From contig DAIMEJ010000001.1 of assembly GCA_036725345.1 (NCBI GenBank), positions 434,001 to 498,000 of the forward strand: a stretch of DNA of 64,000 nt. Direction: 5' to 3'. A program made the position numbers and the translations under genes. The notes below the pieces were generated by a model, which saw only the letters and a list, made by a program, of their open reading frames with translations, was not told where the DNA came from and did not search any database. The stretch comes from JAPLJU01 sp036725345. Its GTDB lineage: Bacteria > Desulfobacterota > Syntrophia > Syntrophales > UBA2192. Positions 23,976 through 31,545 of the stretch are shown piece after piece; position 1 is the first letter of the stretch, and each line of letters starts with the position of its first letter.

Positions 23976-24638
23976 ATGTTTGAACACGAATATCTTTTGA
24001 AGCAGCCCCTGTTCTTCCTCTTCATCGCCTTCAGCCTTTTCCTCTCACTCGGGTATTACTGGGGGAGACGCCGGAACAAGAACATCTTTCTTTCCGCCTT
24101 CAACGAACTCGTCGAGATCGTGAAGCCCGATGAACAGAAGTTCACGAATATCGGCGGGACCATCGGCTACCATGCCAACCTCTTCATCAAGAAGAAGGGT
24201 CCTGTCTCCCAGGTGGACGCGACGATCACCATGCTCCCGAGGCAGTCCCTTCTCTACATGCCCATCTCGAAGCTCATCATGAGGCACGACCGCCTCTTTG
24301 TGACGCTCTACCTCACGAGGACACCCTCGGGAGAGGGGCACCTCATCGAAAAAAAATACGCGGCTTTCCGCGGACCGAAGATCATCAACGCCGACATGTT
24401 GAACAGGGAGGAAATCCGCTGGGGGGACCTCGATTTTATCCTCTACCACGAAAACCTGAAAATCCGCGACCAGCTCGCGAAGCTCATGAAAGACCTCCCC
24501 GCCCCCGGCAACCTGAGGCACATCGCCCTCATCCCCCGCGAGAAGAAGGGGTTTATCTTCGCCATCCCGAAAATGAAAGAAGTCGGCAAGGATTTCGGGC
24601 CCGTCTACCGGTGGCTCCAGAAAATCCTTACCGTCTGA
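23976..24638 (+). CDS. Unknown 220-residue membrane-anchored protein
   Basis: One N-terminal membrane span (about residues 9-28, LKQPLFFLFIAFSLFLSLGYYWG) followed by arginines and a soluble domain of about 185 residues with strand-rich segments (IGYHANLFIKKKGPVSQVDATITML, RLFVTLYLTRTP, GFIFAIPKMKEV). The arginines after the span favour a cytoplasmic soluble domain. It follows the ArsA-like ATPase by 14 bases and closes a three-gene unit. No family recognised. Confidence 0.7.
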   Translation: MFEHEYLLKQPLFFLFIAFSLFLSLGYYWGRRRNKNIFLSAFNELVEIVKPDEQKFTNIGGTIGYHANLFIKKKGPVSQVDATITMLPRQSLLYMPISKLIMRHDRLFVTLYLTRTPSGEGHLIEKKYAAFRGPKIINADMLNREEIRWGDLDFILYHENLKIRDQLAKLMKDLPAPGNLRHIALIPREKKGFIFAIPKMKEVGKDFGPVYRWLQKILTV

Positions 24639-24686
24639 GTCATCTCTCAAGCCTATTGTTAAATGCAGGGAACTGAGGAGTATCCC

Positions 24687-25676
24687 ATGTCAAAGCCGAA
24701 AGTCTTTGTTGCGAGACATATCCCCGAAGAGGGCATCAAAATCATCCGGGCCCTTTGCGACGCCGACATCTGGCCCGGTGAGTATCCGCCCCCCCGCGCC
24801 GATCTTCTCGAGAGAGTGAGGGGCGTAGCCGGTGTCCTGAGCCTCCTTACCGACCGGATGGACGGGGAACTCATGGAAGCCGCCGGACCGCAGCTCAAGA
24901 TCATCAGTAACTACGCCGTCGGTTTCGACAATGTCGACGTGAAGGAAGCGACCCGTCGGGGAATCCTCGTGGGAAATACGCCGGGGGTCCTCACGGAAAC
25001 GACGGCTGATCTCGCCTTTGCCCTTCTCATGGCGACGGCCCGCCGGATCGGCGAGGGCTACGACTTCGTGCGAGCCGGCAAGTGGGACACTTTCAAGCCC
25101 ATGGAGCTTCTCGGCATGGACGTCCACGGCGCGACCCTCGGGATCGTCGGCATGGGGCGTATCGGCAGTGCCGTTGCGAAAAGAGCAAAAGGCTTCGACA
25201 TGAAGGTTATCTACTACGACCATCGAAAAAGGCCGGAGCTGGGTCGCTCGGTTAATGCCCGAATGTGCGAAAGTATGGATGAGCTCCTCGCGGAGGCGGA
25301 TTTCGTGAGCCTCCACACGCCCCTCACCCCGCAGACACGCCATTTGATCAACGCGGAAGCCCTCGTAAAGATGAAAAAAACGGCCATTCTCGTCAACACC
25401 ACCCGCGGGCCCGTCGTCGATTCCGACGCCCTCTACGAGGCCCTGAAGAAAGGCCGGATCGCCTATGCGGGGCTAGACGTGACGGACCCGGAACCCCTGC
25501 CGAAGCATCACCCACTCCTGACGCTCCCGAACTGCCTCGTCGTCCCCCATACGGGAAGCGCCAGCGTGGCGACACGGACAAAGATGTCCGTCATGGCGGC
25601 GGAAAATCTGGTAGCGGGGGTCACGGGGCAAAGACCGCCGCATCTTGTCAACCCGGAGGTCCTGGGAAAACGCTGA
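24687..25676 (+). CDS. D-2-hydroxyacid dehydrogenase (glyoxylate/hydroxypyruvate reductase type)
   Basis: 329 residues. SNYAVGFDNVDV, VGNTPGVLTETTADLAFALL, the NAD site GIVGMGRIGSAVAKRAKGF (about 152-170), FVSLHTPLTPQTRHLI, NTTRGPVVD with the substrate Arg, GLDVTDPEPLP with the catalytic Glu, and the catalytic His in VPHTGSAS. The sequence is closest in pattern to GyaR/GhrB enzymes that reduce glyoxylate or hydroxypyruvate, but the substrate is not proven. The ATG at 24687 has GAGGAG six bases upstream; an earlier in-frame ATG at 24663 lacks a site. Confidence 0.9.
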   Translation: MSKPKVFVARHIPEEGIKIIRALCDADIWPGEYPPPRADLLERVRGVAGVLSLLTDRMDGELMEAAGPQLKIISNYAVGFDNVDVKEATRRGILVGNTPGVLTETTADLAFALLMATARRIGEGYDFVRAGKWDTFKPMELLGMDVHGATLGIVGMGRIGSAVAKRAKGFDMKVIYYDHRKRPELGRSVNARMCESMDELLAEADFVSLHTPLTPQTRHLINAEALVKMKKTAILVNTTRGPVVDSDALYEALKKGRIAYAGLDVTDPEPLPKHHPLLTLPNCLVVPHTGSASVATRTKMSVMAAENLVAGVTGQRPPHLVNPEVLGKR

Positions 25677-25722
25677 TTTCGAGATTTCAAATTGAAAAGC
25701 CGACGCGGATGGTGTAATTTTC

Positions 25723-27417
25723 ATGGTCATGAAGAACGAGGGAAGAACAAAGACAGAACTGACGGGGGAGATCAAAGCCCTCAGGCGCCGCCTGACTCTG
25801 CTTGAAAAATCCGAAGCCCGGCGAAAAGAGGCCGAGGAGCGTATCAAGGAGAACGAGGAGAGGCTATACAGGACCCTGCGTCAATCGCCCATACCCATGT
25901 TTGTCATCGGAAAGGATCGGCGGGTTATCTACTGGAACCGGGCCCTGGAGGAGTTGAGCGGTATTCGCGCCAAGGAGATCATCGGCACGCGGGATCACTG
26001 GCGGGCTTTCTACAAGAAAAAAAGGCCCTGCATGGCCGATCTGCTCATCGAGGGTAAGGTTGACAGGATCCCGGAGTGGTACGCCGGAAAATACAGCAAG
26101 TCGAAACTGATCGATGAGGCCTTCGAGGCCACGGATTTCTTCCCCGAGCTGGGCGAGAATGGGAAGTGTCTTCGATTCACGGCGGCCATCATCCGGGACT
26201 CCGCAAAAAACCTCGTAGGGGTCCTGGAGACGCTTGAGGATATCACGGAGAAAAGGCGGGCCGAGGAGGAGCTCAAGGAGAGCGAACAGAGGCTATACAG
26301 CATCCTCCAGAACTCGCCGATCCCGGCCTTCGTCATCGGCAATGATCACCGGGTCATCTTCTGGAACCGCGCCCTCGAGGAACTGAGCAAGATCCCGGCC
26401 GATGAGATTCTTGGCACGACCCAGCACTGGCGGGCTTTCTACAAGAAGGAAAGGCCCTGCATGGCCGACCTTCTCGTCGACAGCGAGATCGGCCGGATCC
26501 CGAAATGGTACGTGGACAAATACACGAAATCAGGTCTTCTGGAAGAAGCTTTCGAGGCCACGGACTTTTTCCCCGACCTGGGTGAAGAGGGGAAGTGGCT
26601 TCGATTCACCGCCGCAGCGATCAGGGATTCGTCGCGAAATCGCGTCGGGGCCTTGGAGACCCTGGAGGACATCACCGAACGGATGAAGGCCGAGGAGGAG
26701 CTGAACAAGATCCGGAGGCTCGAATCCCTGGGAACCCTGGCGAGCGGAGTCGCCCAGGACTTCGACCTGTTGCTTTCCGCCATGCTCCGGAACATTTTTC
26801 TCGCGAAGATCTCGATCGACGAGGAGGACACGATCCTGGAAGAGGGTCTCGCCATCGCGGAAAAGGCGGGGCTCCAGGCGAAGGAGCTCATGCATCAGCT
26901 TATCACCTTCGCGAAGGGGGGCTACCCCGTCCGGAAGGTCTCCTCACTTTCGCCCATTATCCTGGACGCGGCGGCCGCTACCCTGAGCGAGTCGGTTGTG
27001 CGGTGCAATTTTCTCATCCCCGACACGCTCTGGCCCGCCGACATCGACGAGGGACAGATTCGGCAGGTCTTTCACAATGTTATTCAAAACGCCCGCGAGG
27101 CCATGTCGGACGTGGGCACCATGGATATCCGGGCTGAAAACATCACATTGGAAAAGGATGAGGAGATACCGTTGAGGGCGGGGCATTACGTGAGGATTCT
27201 CATCCAGGATCGGGGGATCGGCATTCCGAAAGAGAATCTCACGAGGATCTTCGACCCCTATTTCACGACGAAAAAAGTCAGGACGCACAAGGGCCTCGGC
27301 CTGGGCCTTGCGGTCTGCTACTCCATCATCAAGAATCACAATGGCCTGATCACTGTTGAATCGGAGGTCCGGAAGGGAACGACGGTTCAGATCTATCTCC
27401 CCGCCACCCCGCCTTAA
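25723..27417 (+). CDS. Double-PAS histidine-kinase-like protein lacking the phospho-acceptor His
   Basis: 564 residues. A coiled-coil start (about 8-45) leads into two closely similar PAS domains of about 135 residues (about 46-180 and 188-325; both contain DRRVIYWNRALEELS-like, HWRAFYKK and RPCMADLL segments). The dimerisation helix reads LESLGTLASGVAQDFDLLL where relatives have G(I/V)AHDFNNLL: Gln345 (CAG) replaces the phosphorylated His. The ATPase domain keeps its N box (HNVIQNAREAM), DRGIGIP and GLGLGLAV. It is thus cytoplasmic, probably ATP-binding, but cannot autophosphorylate in the usual way. No partner response regulator is adjacent. Confidence 0.88.
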   Translation: MVMKNEGRTKTELTGEIKALRRRLTLLEKSEARRKEAEERIKENEERLYRTLRQSPIPMFVIGKDRRVIYWNRALEELSGIRAKEIIGTRDHWRAFYKKKRPCMADLLIEGKVDRIPEWYAGKYSKSKLIDEAFEATDFFPELGENGKCLRFTAAIIRDSAKNLVGVLETLEDITEKRRAEEELKESEQRLYSILQNSPIPAFVIGNDHRVIFWNRALEELSKIPADEILGTTQHWRAFYKKERPCMADLLVDSEIGRIPKWYVDKYTKSGLLEEAFEATDFFPDLGEEGKWLRFTAAAIRDSSRNRVGALETLEDITERMKAEEELNKIRRLESLGTLASGVAQDFDLLLSAMLRNIFLAKISIDEEDTILEEGLAIAEKAGLQAKELMHQLITFAKGGYPVRKVSSLSPIILDAAAATLSESVVRCNFLIPDTLWPADIDEGQIRQVFHNVIQNAREAMSDVGTMDIRAENITLEKDEEIPLRAGHYVRILIQDRGIGIPKENLTRIFDPYFTTKKVRTHKGLGLGLAVCYSIIKNHNGLITVESEVRKGTTVQIYLPATPP

Positions 27418-27438
27418 AAGACCCCCGATGACTTGAAA

Positions 27439-27858
27439 TCACGCCTTCGGGGCGCTCACGAGGGCCTCACCGTCCAGGACGACCTTTCCCTCCTGGTTCC
27501 GGCATGTCGTCTTCAGTCGGACCCTGTTCTTCTCCGTGTTCACCTCGATGACTTCCGCCCGAGCGGTAATCGTGTCACCAAAGTACACCGGGGCCATAAA
27601 GCTCAGCTCCTGCCGCATATAAACGGTCCCCGGGCCCGGGAGTTTGGTTCCGAGAATATTCGAAATGAACCCCGCTGTCAGCATGCCGTGAGCCATTCTC
27701 TTCTTGAAGAAGGTGTTTTTCGCATACTCCTCGTTCACGTGGGCGGGGTTGAGATCGCCCGTGACGCCGGCGTAGAGATAGACATCCGTCTCGGAAATCG
27801 TCTTCGTGAATTCGGCCGCATCTCCAACATTGATTTCTCTGATGGTCTTTCCGATCAT
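27439..27858 (-). CDS. phaJ: MaoC-family (R)-enoyl-CoA hydratase, PhaJ-like
   Basis: 139 residues of the hotdog fold. The hydratase-2 motif is present as YAGVTGDLNPAHVNEEYAKN (about 29-48), with the catalytic Asp and His, followed by AHGMLTAGFISNILGTKLPGPG. PhaJ hydrates trans-2-enoyl-CoA to (R)-3-hydroxyacyl-CoA for polyhydroxyalkanoate synthesis. The neighbouring phasins and PhaR support that role; a PHA synthase is not in the window. The ATG at 27858 has AAGGAG six bases upstream; the longer open frame has no site. Confidence 0.82.
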   Translation of the reverse strand: MIGKTIREINVGDAAEFTKTISETDVYLYAGVTGDLNPAHVNEEYAKNTFFKKRMAHGMLTAGFISNILGTKLPGPGTVYMRQELSFMAPVYFGDTITARAEVIEVNTEKNRVRLKTTCRNQEGKVVLDGEALVSAPKA

Positions 27859-28064
27859 GGCAAACTCCTTTGCAATAGGGTTTTCCTGTTGAGGGATCGA
27901 AGGTGCGAGGATTCTTTTTGTTACGCACCTTCCCAGCGGGTTTTGATACTCAGCGGGCATTCCGACGACCTGCCATGAAACAGCCTTTCACAGGCGGCTT
28001 CCGCCGGAAGCGTATCGGATTTCGAAGCGCCTGCCGCGGAGAGCGTACCTGTGAAGACCCTTTC

Positions 28065-28319
28065 CTACTGGATGAATGTTTCTACTTTTTTGAAACTTTC
28101 GTCAACGTTTTTCTTGAAATCGGTGCAGCCTTTCTTGTAGACAGCGATCCACTCCTCGATCACCTTTCTGCCCTCCACTGGAAAACCCGGAACCTGCTCT
28201 ACATACATCCGGAAGGACTTTTCCATCTGCTCCTGGAGCGCCAGCATGACATTAAAGGCGTTGTCGAAGGCCGTCTTGTTGAACGTGATCATCTGTGAGA
28301 GTATTTCTTTCTGAAGCAT
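28065..28319 (-). CDS. Phasin-like protein 2
   Basis: 84 residues, almost entirely helical, related in sequence to the next gene upstream: both have MITFNKTAFDNAFNVMLALQ-type and EWxxxYKKGCxDFKKxVDESF-type segments. Phasins coat polyhydroxyalkanoate granules. The ATG at 28319 lies eight bases after GGAGG; an in-frame GTG at 28328 overlaps that site. It follows phasin-like protein 1 by 55 bases, probably on the same transcript. Confidence 0.7.
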   Translation of the reverse strand: MLQKEILSQMITFNKTAFDNAFNVMLALQEQMEKSFRMYVEQVPGFPVEGRKVIEEWIAVYKKGCTDFKKNVDESFKKVETFIQ

Positions 28320-28374
28320 TTTCTCCACCTCCTTGCGGATAATATCCCTCTCGAAAAAAATTCAAGAGATCCGT

Positions 28375-28647
28375 CTAGGCGTTTTTCTGGACGGTGCTGA
28401 AGTAGGACTCGAATTTCGCGAAACCGTCATCCACGACCTTCTTGAAATCCTCGCAGCCCCTGCGGTATGCTTTCATCCACTCGTTGACGATCTGCTTGCC
28501 CTCGGCGGGGAGACCGGCCGTCTGCTCCAGCTGGCTGGAGATCAACTGCTGCGTCTGGGCCTGGAGCGTCATCAGCGTGCTGTAGGTGTTGTCAAAGGTT
28601 GTTTTGTAAAAATCCATCGTTTGCTTTGCAATTTTAGCGTGTTCCAT
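28375..28647 (-). CDS. Phasin-like protein 1
   Basis: 90 residues, helical and amphipathic: MDFYKTTFDNTYSTLMTLQA, then GLPAEGKQIVNEWMKAYRRG and CEDFKKVVDDGFAKFESYF. The pattern FDN...L..LQ.Q then EW...Y..G..DFK..VD is shared with phasin-like protein 2, showing a tandem duplication. A good sigma-70 promoter and a TTGC-N3-GCAA palindrome lie upstream, opposite the phaR gene. Granule coating is inferred from family and context. Confidence 0.75.
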   Translation of the reverse strand: MEHAKIAKQTMDFYKTTFDNTYSTLMTLQAQTQQLISSQLEQTAGLPAEGKQIVNEWMKAYRRGCEDFKKVVDDGFAKFESYFSTVQKNA

Positions 28648-28695
28648 GTTAATTTACCTCCTGTTGGTTTGGTTTTGTCGTGCCTGATGGGAAGT

Positions 28696-28723
28696 AGTAT
28701 AAGCTTTTTTGCCTGATTGTCAA
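28696..28723 (-). promoter_or_regulatory. Phasin promoter
   Basis: On the minus strand, TTGACA (28723-28718), a 16-base spacer and TATACT (28701-28696): close to the sigma-70 consensus, about 50 bases before the phasin start. Confidence 0.65.
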
Positions 28724-28731
28724 GAAAAATG

Positions 28732-28742
28732 TTGCAATGCAA
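28732..28742. promoter_or_regulatory. Candidate PhaR operator
   Basis: TTGCAATGCAA is an inverted repeat (TTGC-N3-GCAA) nine bases upstream of the phasin -35. PhaR proteins of other bacteria bind TGC-type inverted repeats in phasin promoters. Half sites TTGCAAT (28824) and TTGCA (28863) lie nearer phaR and could serve autoregulation. Confidence 0.5.
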
Positions 28743-28908
28743 TATATATGTGTGTTATGCCTAAACCGGTTTTAATATTATATATATATTTGATATTACT
28801 GAGTAATACATAATATAATTTTTTTGCAATAGAATAAAATAAAATATTTTTTCTAAATATTATTGCACTGTGTCAAAAAGCTCAGCCTGAGAACGGGGGT
28901 TTGTAGTC

Positions 28909-29379
28909 ATGCCGGAAAGAATTCTTCTCAAGAAATACGCAAACAGGCGTCTCTACGACACGGAGAAGAATACCTACATCACGCTCGGCCAGGTTGCCGA
29001 TATGATAAGGGAAGGGCGACAGGTGAAGGTGGAGGACGCGAAGACGCACGAGGACGTTACCGCCTATATCCTGACACAGGTCGTCCTCGAGGAGGCGAAA
29101 AGCAAGAACATCCTTTTACCCGTGCCGCTTCTTCATCTCTTCATCCAGTACGGGGACACCGTTCTGAGCGAGTTCTTCGATAAATACCTGCAGCAGATCA
29201 TCCGGAATTATCTTTCCTACAAAACGTCCGTGGACAGCCAGTTCAGCAAGTGGCTGGATGTCGGGATGAACCTCACGGGGGCAACCAAGAAGGCCATGAC
29301 CGACCTCCAGCCCTACCGATCGATTTTCGACATCTTCTCGCCCCCGGTCGAAGATCCGACGAAAAAAGAAAAGAAATAG
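28909..29379 (+). CDS. phaR: Polyhydroxyalkanoate synthesis repressor
   Basis: 156 residues. The N-terminal PHB/PHA accumulation regulator domain is unmistakable: ILLKKYANRRLYDTEKNTYI, TLGQVADMIREGRQVKVEDAKT, EDVTAYILTQVVLEE (about 4-65). A second helical part (about 70-140) is the granule-binding region. PhaR represses phasin genes and leaves DNA when PHA granules appear; the divergent phasins are its expected targets. Start ATG at 28909. Convergent with the next gene, seven bases apart. Confidence 0.93.
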   Translation: MPERILLKKYANRRLYDTEKNTYITLGQVADMIREGRQVKVEDAKTHEDVTAYILTQVVLEEAKSKNILLPVPLLHLFIQYGDTVLSEFFDKYLQQIIRNYLSYKTSVDSQFSKWLDVGMNLTGATKKAMTDLQPYRSIFDIFSPPVEDPTKKEKK

Positions 29380-29385
29380 AAAAAA

Positions 29386-29961
29386 CTAGAATTGTTCCTT
29401 GGCCCACCGGATGATGGACCCTATGAGGGGCGCGCGCTCGAAGACCACGCTGGTGTCCCAGCAGTCGGCGTGGAAGATGACCTTCCCGTCGGGGCCGAAG
29501 CGGACGTGGGACATGCCGATCTGCTCGATCGGGTTTTCCCTGTCGCGTTTGAGGGTCAGCTTCATGACCCACCGGAAATAATAGTTCCCTTCGTGGACGC
29601 CCACGTCGGTGATCTCGAAGGTGCACGACACGATGGCCTTCGTCGTGGCGGTGAAATAGGCCTCGATGGCATCGACCCCTTTGACCTCCTTGTAGCCGTC
29701 CTTGAAAAAGGCGTCTTTCGCGTAGAGCTTTTTCGTGTCACGCCGGATAACATCCCCGGAGAAGACCCTGTAGTAATCCTTGAAGTTATTAACTCCGGCC
29801 TTCTCCTCGGCAGAGCCGGACTTGACGAGCGCCGTCCTTGCCGGGTCCGTCGCCGCAAGTTCCTTGGTGTAATTTTCGAGCGTCATGGGCTTCCCTCCTG
29901 CGCACCCCGTAAGGGCGATCATCGAAACCAACAGCAAACCGATGCTTACCTTGCCTTTCAT
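29386..29961 (-). CDS. Lipoprotein with NTF2/SnoaL-like domain
   Basis: 191 residues. Signal peptide with lipobox LTGC (Cys19), so anchored to a membrane on the outside of the cytoplasm. The rest (about 55-185) has the pattern of an NTF2-like cone fold: YYRVFSGDVIRRDTKKLYAKDAFFKDGYKEVKGVDAIEAYF, then CTFEITDVGVHEGNYYFRWVMKL and GMSHVRFGPDGKVIFHADCWDTS. The function of such proteins ranges from binding to isomerase-like; nothing here decides. Start ATG at 29961. Confidence 0.75.
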   Translation of the reverse strand: MKGKVSIGLLLVSMIALTGCAGGKPMTLENYTKELAATDPARTALVKSGSAEEKAGVNNFKDYYRVFSGDVIRRDTKKLYAKDAFFKDGYKEVKGVDAIEAYFTATTKAIVSCTFEITDVGVHEGNYYFRWVMKLTLKRDRENPIEQIGMSHVRFGPDGKVIFHADCWDTSVVFERAPLIGSIIRWAKEQF

Positions 29962-29980
29962 GATAGGGTCTCCTTCAGCG

Positions 29981-30014
29981 GGGTATAGGGTATTGGGTAT
30001 CGGGTACAGGGTAA
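29981..30014. repeat. GGGTA-type short repeat
   Basis: Four to five imperfect 7-8-base units (GGGTATA, GGGTATT, GGGTATC, GGGTACA, GGGTAAG). The complement of the repeat at 15522 is of the same type. Confidence 0.75.
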
Positions 30015-30439
30015 GAATAGAAGTTAAGAAGATAGGAAGTTAAGAAAATCAGAATGTATGAAGAGTATTGGAAGACCGTCTCAACTCCTCAACTTCTCAG
30101 CTTCTCTCCGGCGAAGCCCCTGGCCCCTCAACGCGATAACCTTTCTGGGTAGCAGTGGGTCACGATGTTCGCTGTCCTTCCGCCGAGCTTGTTTTCCGTG
30201 ACCATGTTAAGAAGGATCCGTTTCAATCGGGCCAAGAAAGTCTCGAAGCGCTGTAACGGCCGAAGAGGGCGTCACTATTGCGAATGAATGATAACGTGCC
30301 CGAGAATAACTTGCAGCCCTTCATGGTCATCTCGGCACACCGGGGTTTGTGGCATGCCTATCGATAAAATTTCACCCTGGGCGGTTGCAGGACTCATGCG
30401 ACCTTTTCAGCATGAGCCGAGAAACAGAATAAATTGACA

Positions 30440-30453
30440 ATGATTTTTATCAT
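30440..30453. promoter_or_regulatory. Fur-box-like palindrome
   Basis: ATGAT-TTTT-ATCAT, a 5-bp inverted repeat in an AT-rich setting, resembles half of a ferric-uptake-regulator site. It lies 180 bases before the radical SAM gene; assignment is speculative. Confidence 0.25.
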
Positions 30454-30633
30454 GGATCCTGCGGCCGTGCAATCCCCCGCGCAGGGAAAGCGCGGGGCTT
30501 CGAAGTACACCGCCTTCCGGGCGGGGTCTTCGGCTTGACAAAGGCGTCCGGGGACCTTACACTCGGTTGTCCCGGAGTGCCGGCACAGAAGAGGCCTCCG
30601 TGAAATATCTACCCCGAAGTCGGGAAGAAAACC

Positions 30634-31539
30634 ATGCACTGGACTTTCGATCTGTTCCGCTTTTTTTTCCGGCGAAAAATCCTGGGCCATGGCATCCCGC
30701 TTCTGGCCAGCGTCAAGCTGACCTACCGGTGCAACTTGAGCTGCCGGCCCTGCCCTTTTCACAGGCGCTCGAGCGAAGAAAACGCATCCATGAGCCGGCC
30801 GCAGGCGATTCGCGCCCTCGAGGAGCTCGACAGGCGGGGCTGCCGGTTTGTCGTCTTCGAAGGCGGCGAGCCCCTGCTCTGGAAAGACGGGGCCTTCGAT
30901 TTCCGCGATCTGGTGAGTGTCGCAAAGGGGCATTTTCTCAGGGTTGCCGCGACAACGAACGGGACCATTCCCCTCGACGCGCCCGTCGATGTGCTGTGGG
31001 TGTCCGTTGACGGCCTCCGGGACACCCACAACCGCCTGCGGAGCGGCTCCTTCGACCGTCTCTGGTCGAATCTGGAAGCAGCTCAACACCCGAACATCAT
31101 CGTTCATTTCACTTTAAACCGCGAGAACTGGAGGGATTTGCAGGGTCTTCTCGAAAGGCTCGAGGCCCTGCCCTCCGTCCGGGGTTTGACGGTCCAGCTC
31201 TTTTACCCCTACGGCCGTGGTGAAGAAGATCTTTCGCTGGCCCCCGCGGAAAGAAAACGGGCTCTCGAAGAGGTGATCCGCCTGAAAGAAAGGGGTTACC
31301 CGATTTTCAATTCCGCGGGGCGACTCAGGAGCATGATCGATAACAGATGGGCCTGCCGGGACAGCATTCTTGCCAATGTCGACCCCGACGGGACGATCAC
31401 CCAGGGATGCTACGCCAGGAAACGCGGGGACACGCGTTGCGGGGATTGCGGGTTCACCCCCGTGGCCGAGGCTTCGGGCGCCCTCGACCTGATGCCCGGG
31501 GCTATCGTGGCCGGTTGGCAGACGTTTCTCCGGCGTTGA
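30634..31539 (+). CDS. Radical SAM protein
   Basis: 301 residues. Radical SAM motif CNLSCRPC (CX3CX2C, about residues 30-37) after KLTYR, then FEGGEPLLW (SAM-binding GGE), TTNGT and WVSVDGLRDTHNRLRSG. The C-terminus has cysteines in ACRDSIL, QGCYAR and RCGDCGF, reminiscent of SPASM-type extra cluster ligands, with the segment ILANVDPDGTITQGC typical of such tails. The enzyme should be cytoplasmic and cleave SAM for a modification of unknown target. Start ATG at 30634. Convergent with the protease gene. Confidence 0.85.
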   Translation: MHWTFDLFRFFFRRKILGHGIPLLASVKLTYRCNLSCRPCPFHRRSSEENASMSRPQAIRALEELDRRGCRFVVFEGGEPLLWKDGAFDFRDLVSVAKGHFLRVAATTNGTIPLDAPVDVLWVSVDGLRDTHNRLRSGSFDRLWSNLEAAQHPNIIVHFTLNRENWRDLQGLLERLEALPSVRGLTVQLFYPYGRGEEDLSLAPAERKRALEEVIRLKERGYPIFNSAGRLRSMIDNRWACRDSILANVDPDGTITQGCYARKRGDTRCGDCGFTPVAEASGALDLMPGAIVAGWQTFLRR

Positions 31540-31545
31540 CTGTCC

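Larger units (their letters stand above)
28648..28908. other. AT-rich divergent control region, phasin / phaR
   Basis: A strongly AT-rich 260-base gap with the phasin promoter (28696-28723) and several TTGCA/TTGCAAT motifs (28732, 28824, 28863) that may bind PhaR. No coding sequence. Confidence 0.6.
29962..30633. other. Long intergenic region
   Basis: 670 bases without a convincing gene. It contains a GGGTA-type short repeat (29981), purine-rich low-complexity sequence to about 30080, a Fur-box-like palindrome (30440), and a CCGCGC...GCGCGG stem at 30477-30496. The ribosome site for the radical SAM gene (GGGAAGAA) is at its end. Confidence 0.5.

Noticed and set aside
30440..30453. Confident Fur operator
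   Set aside because: Only the central palindrome matches and no iron-uptake gene is adjacent; kept only as a low-confidence site.
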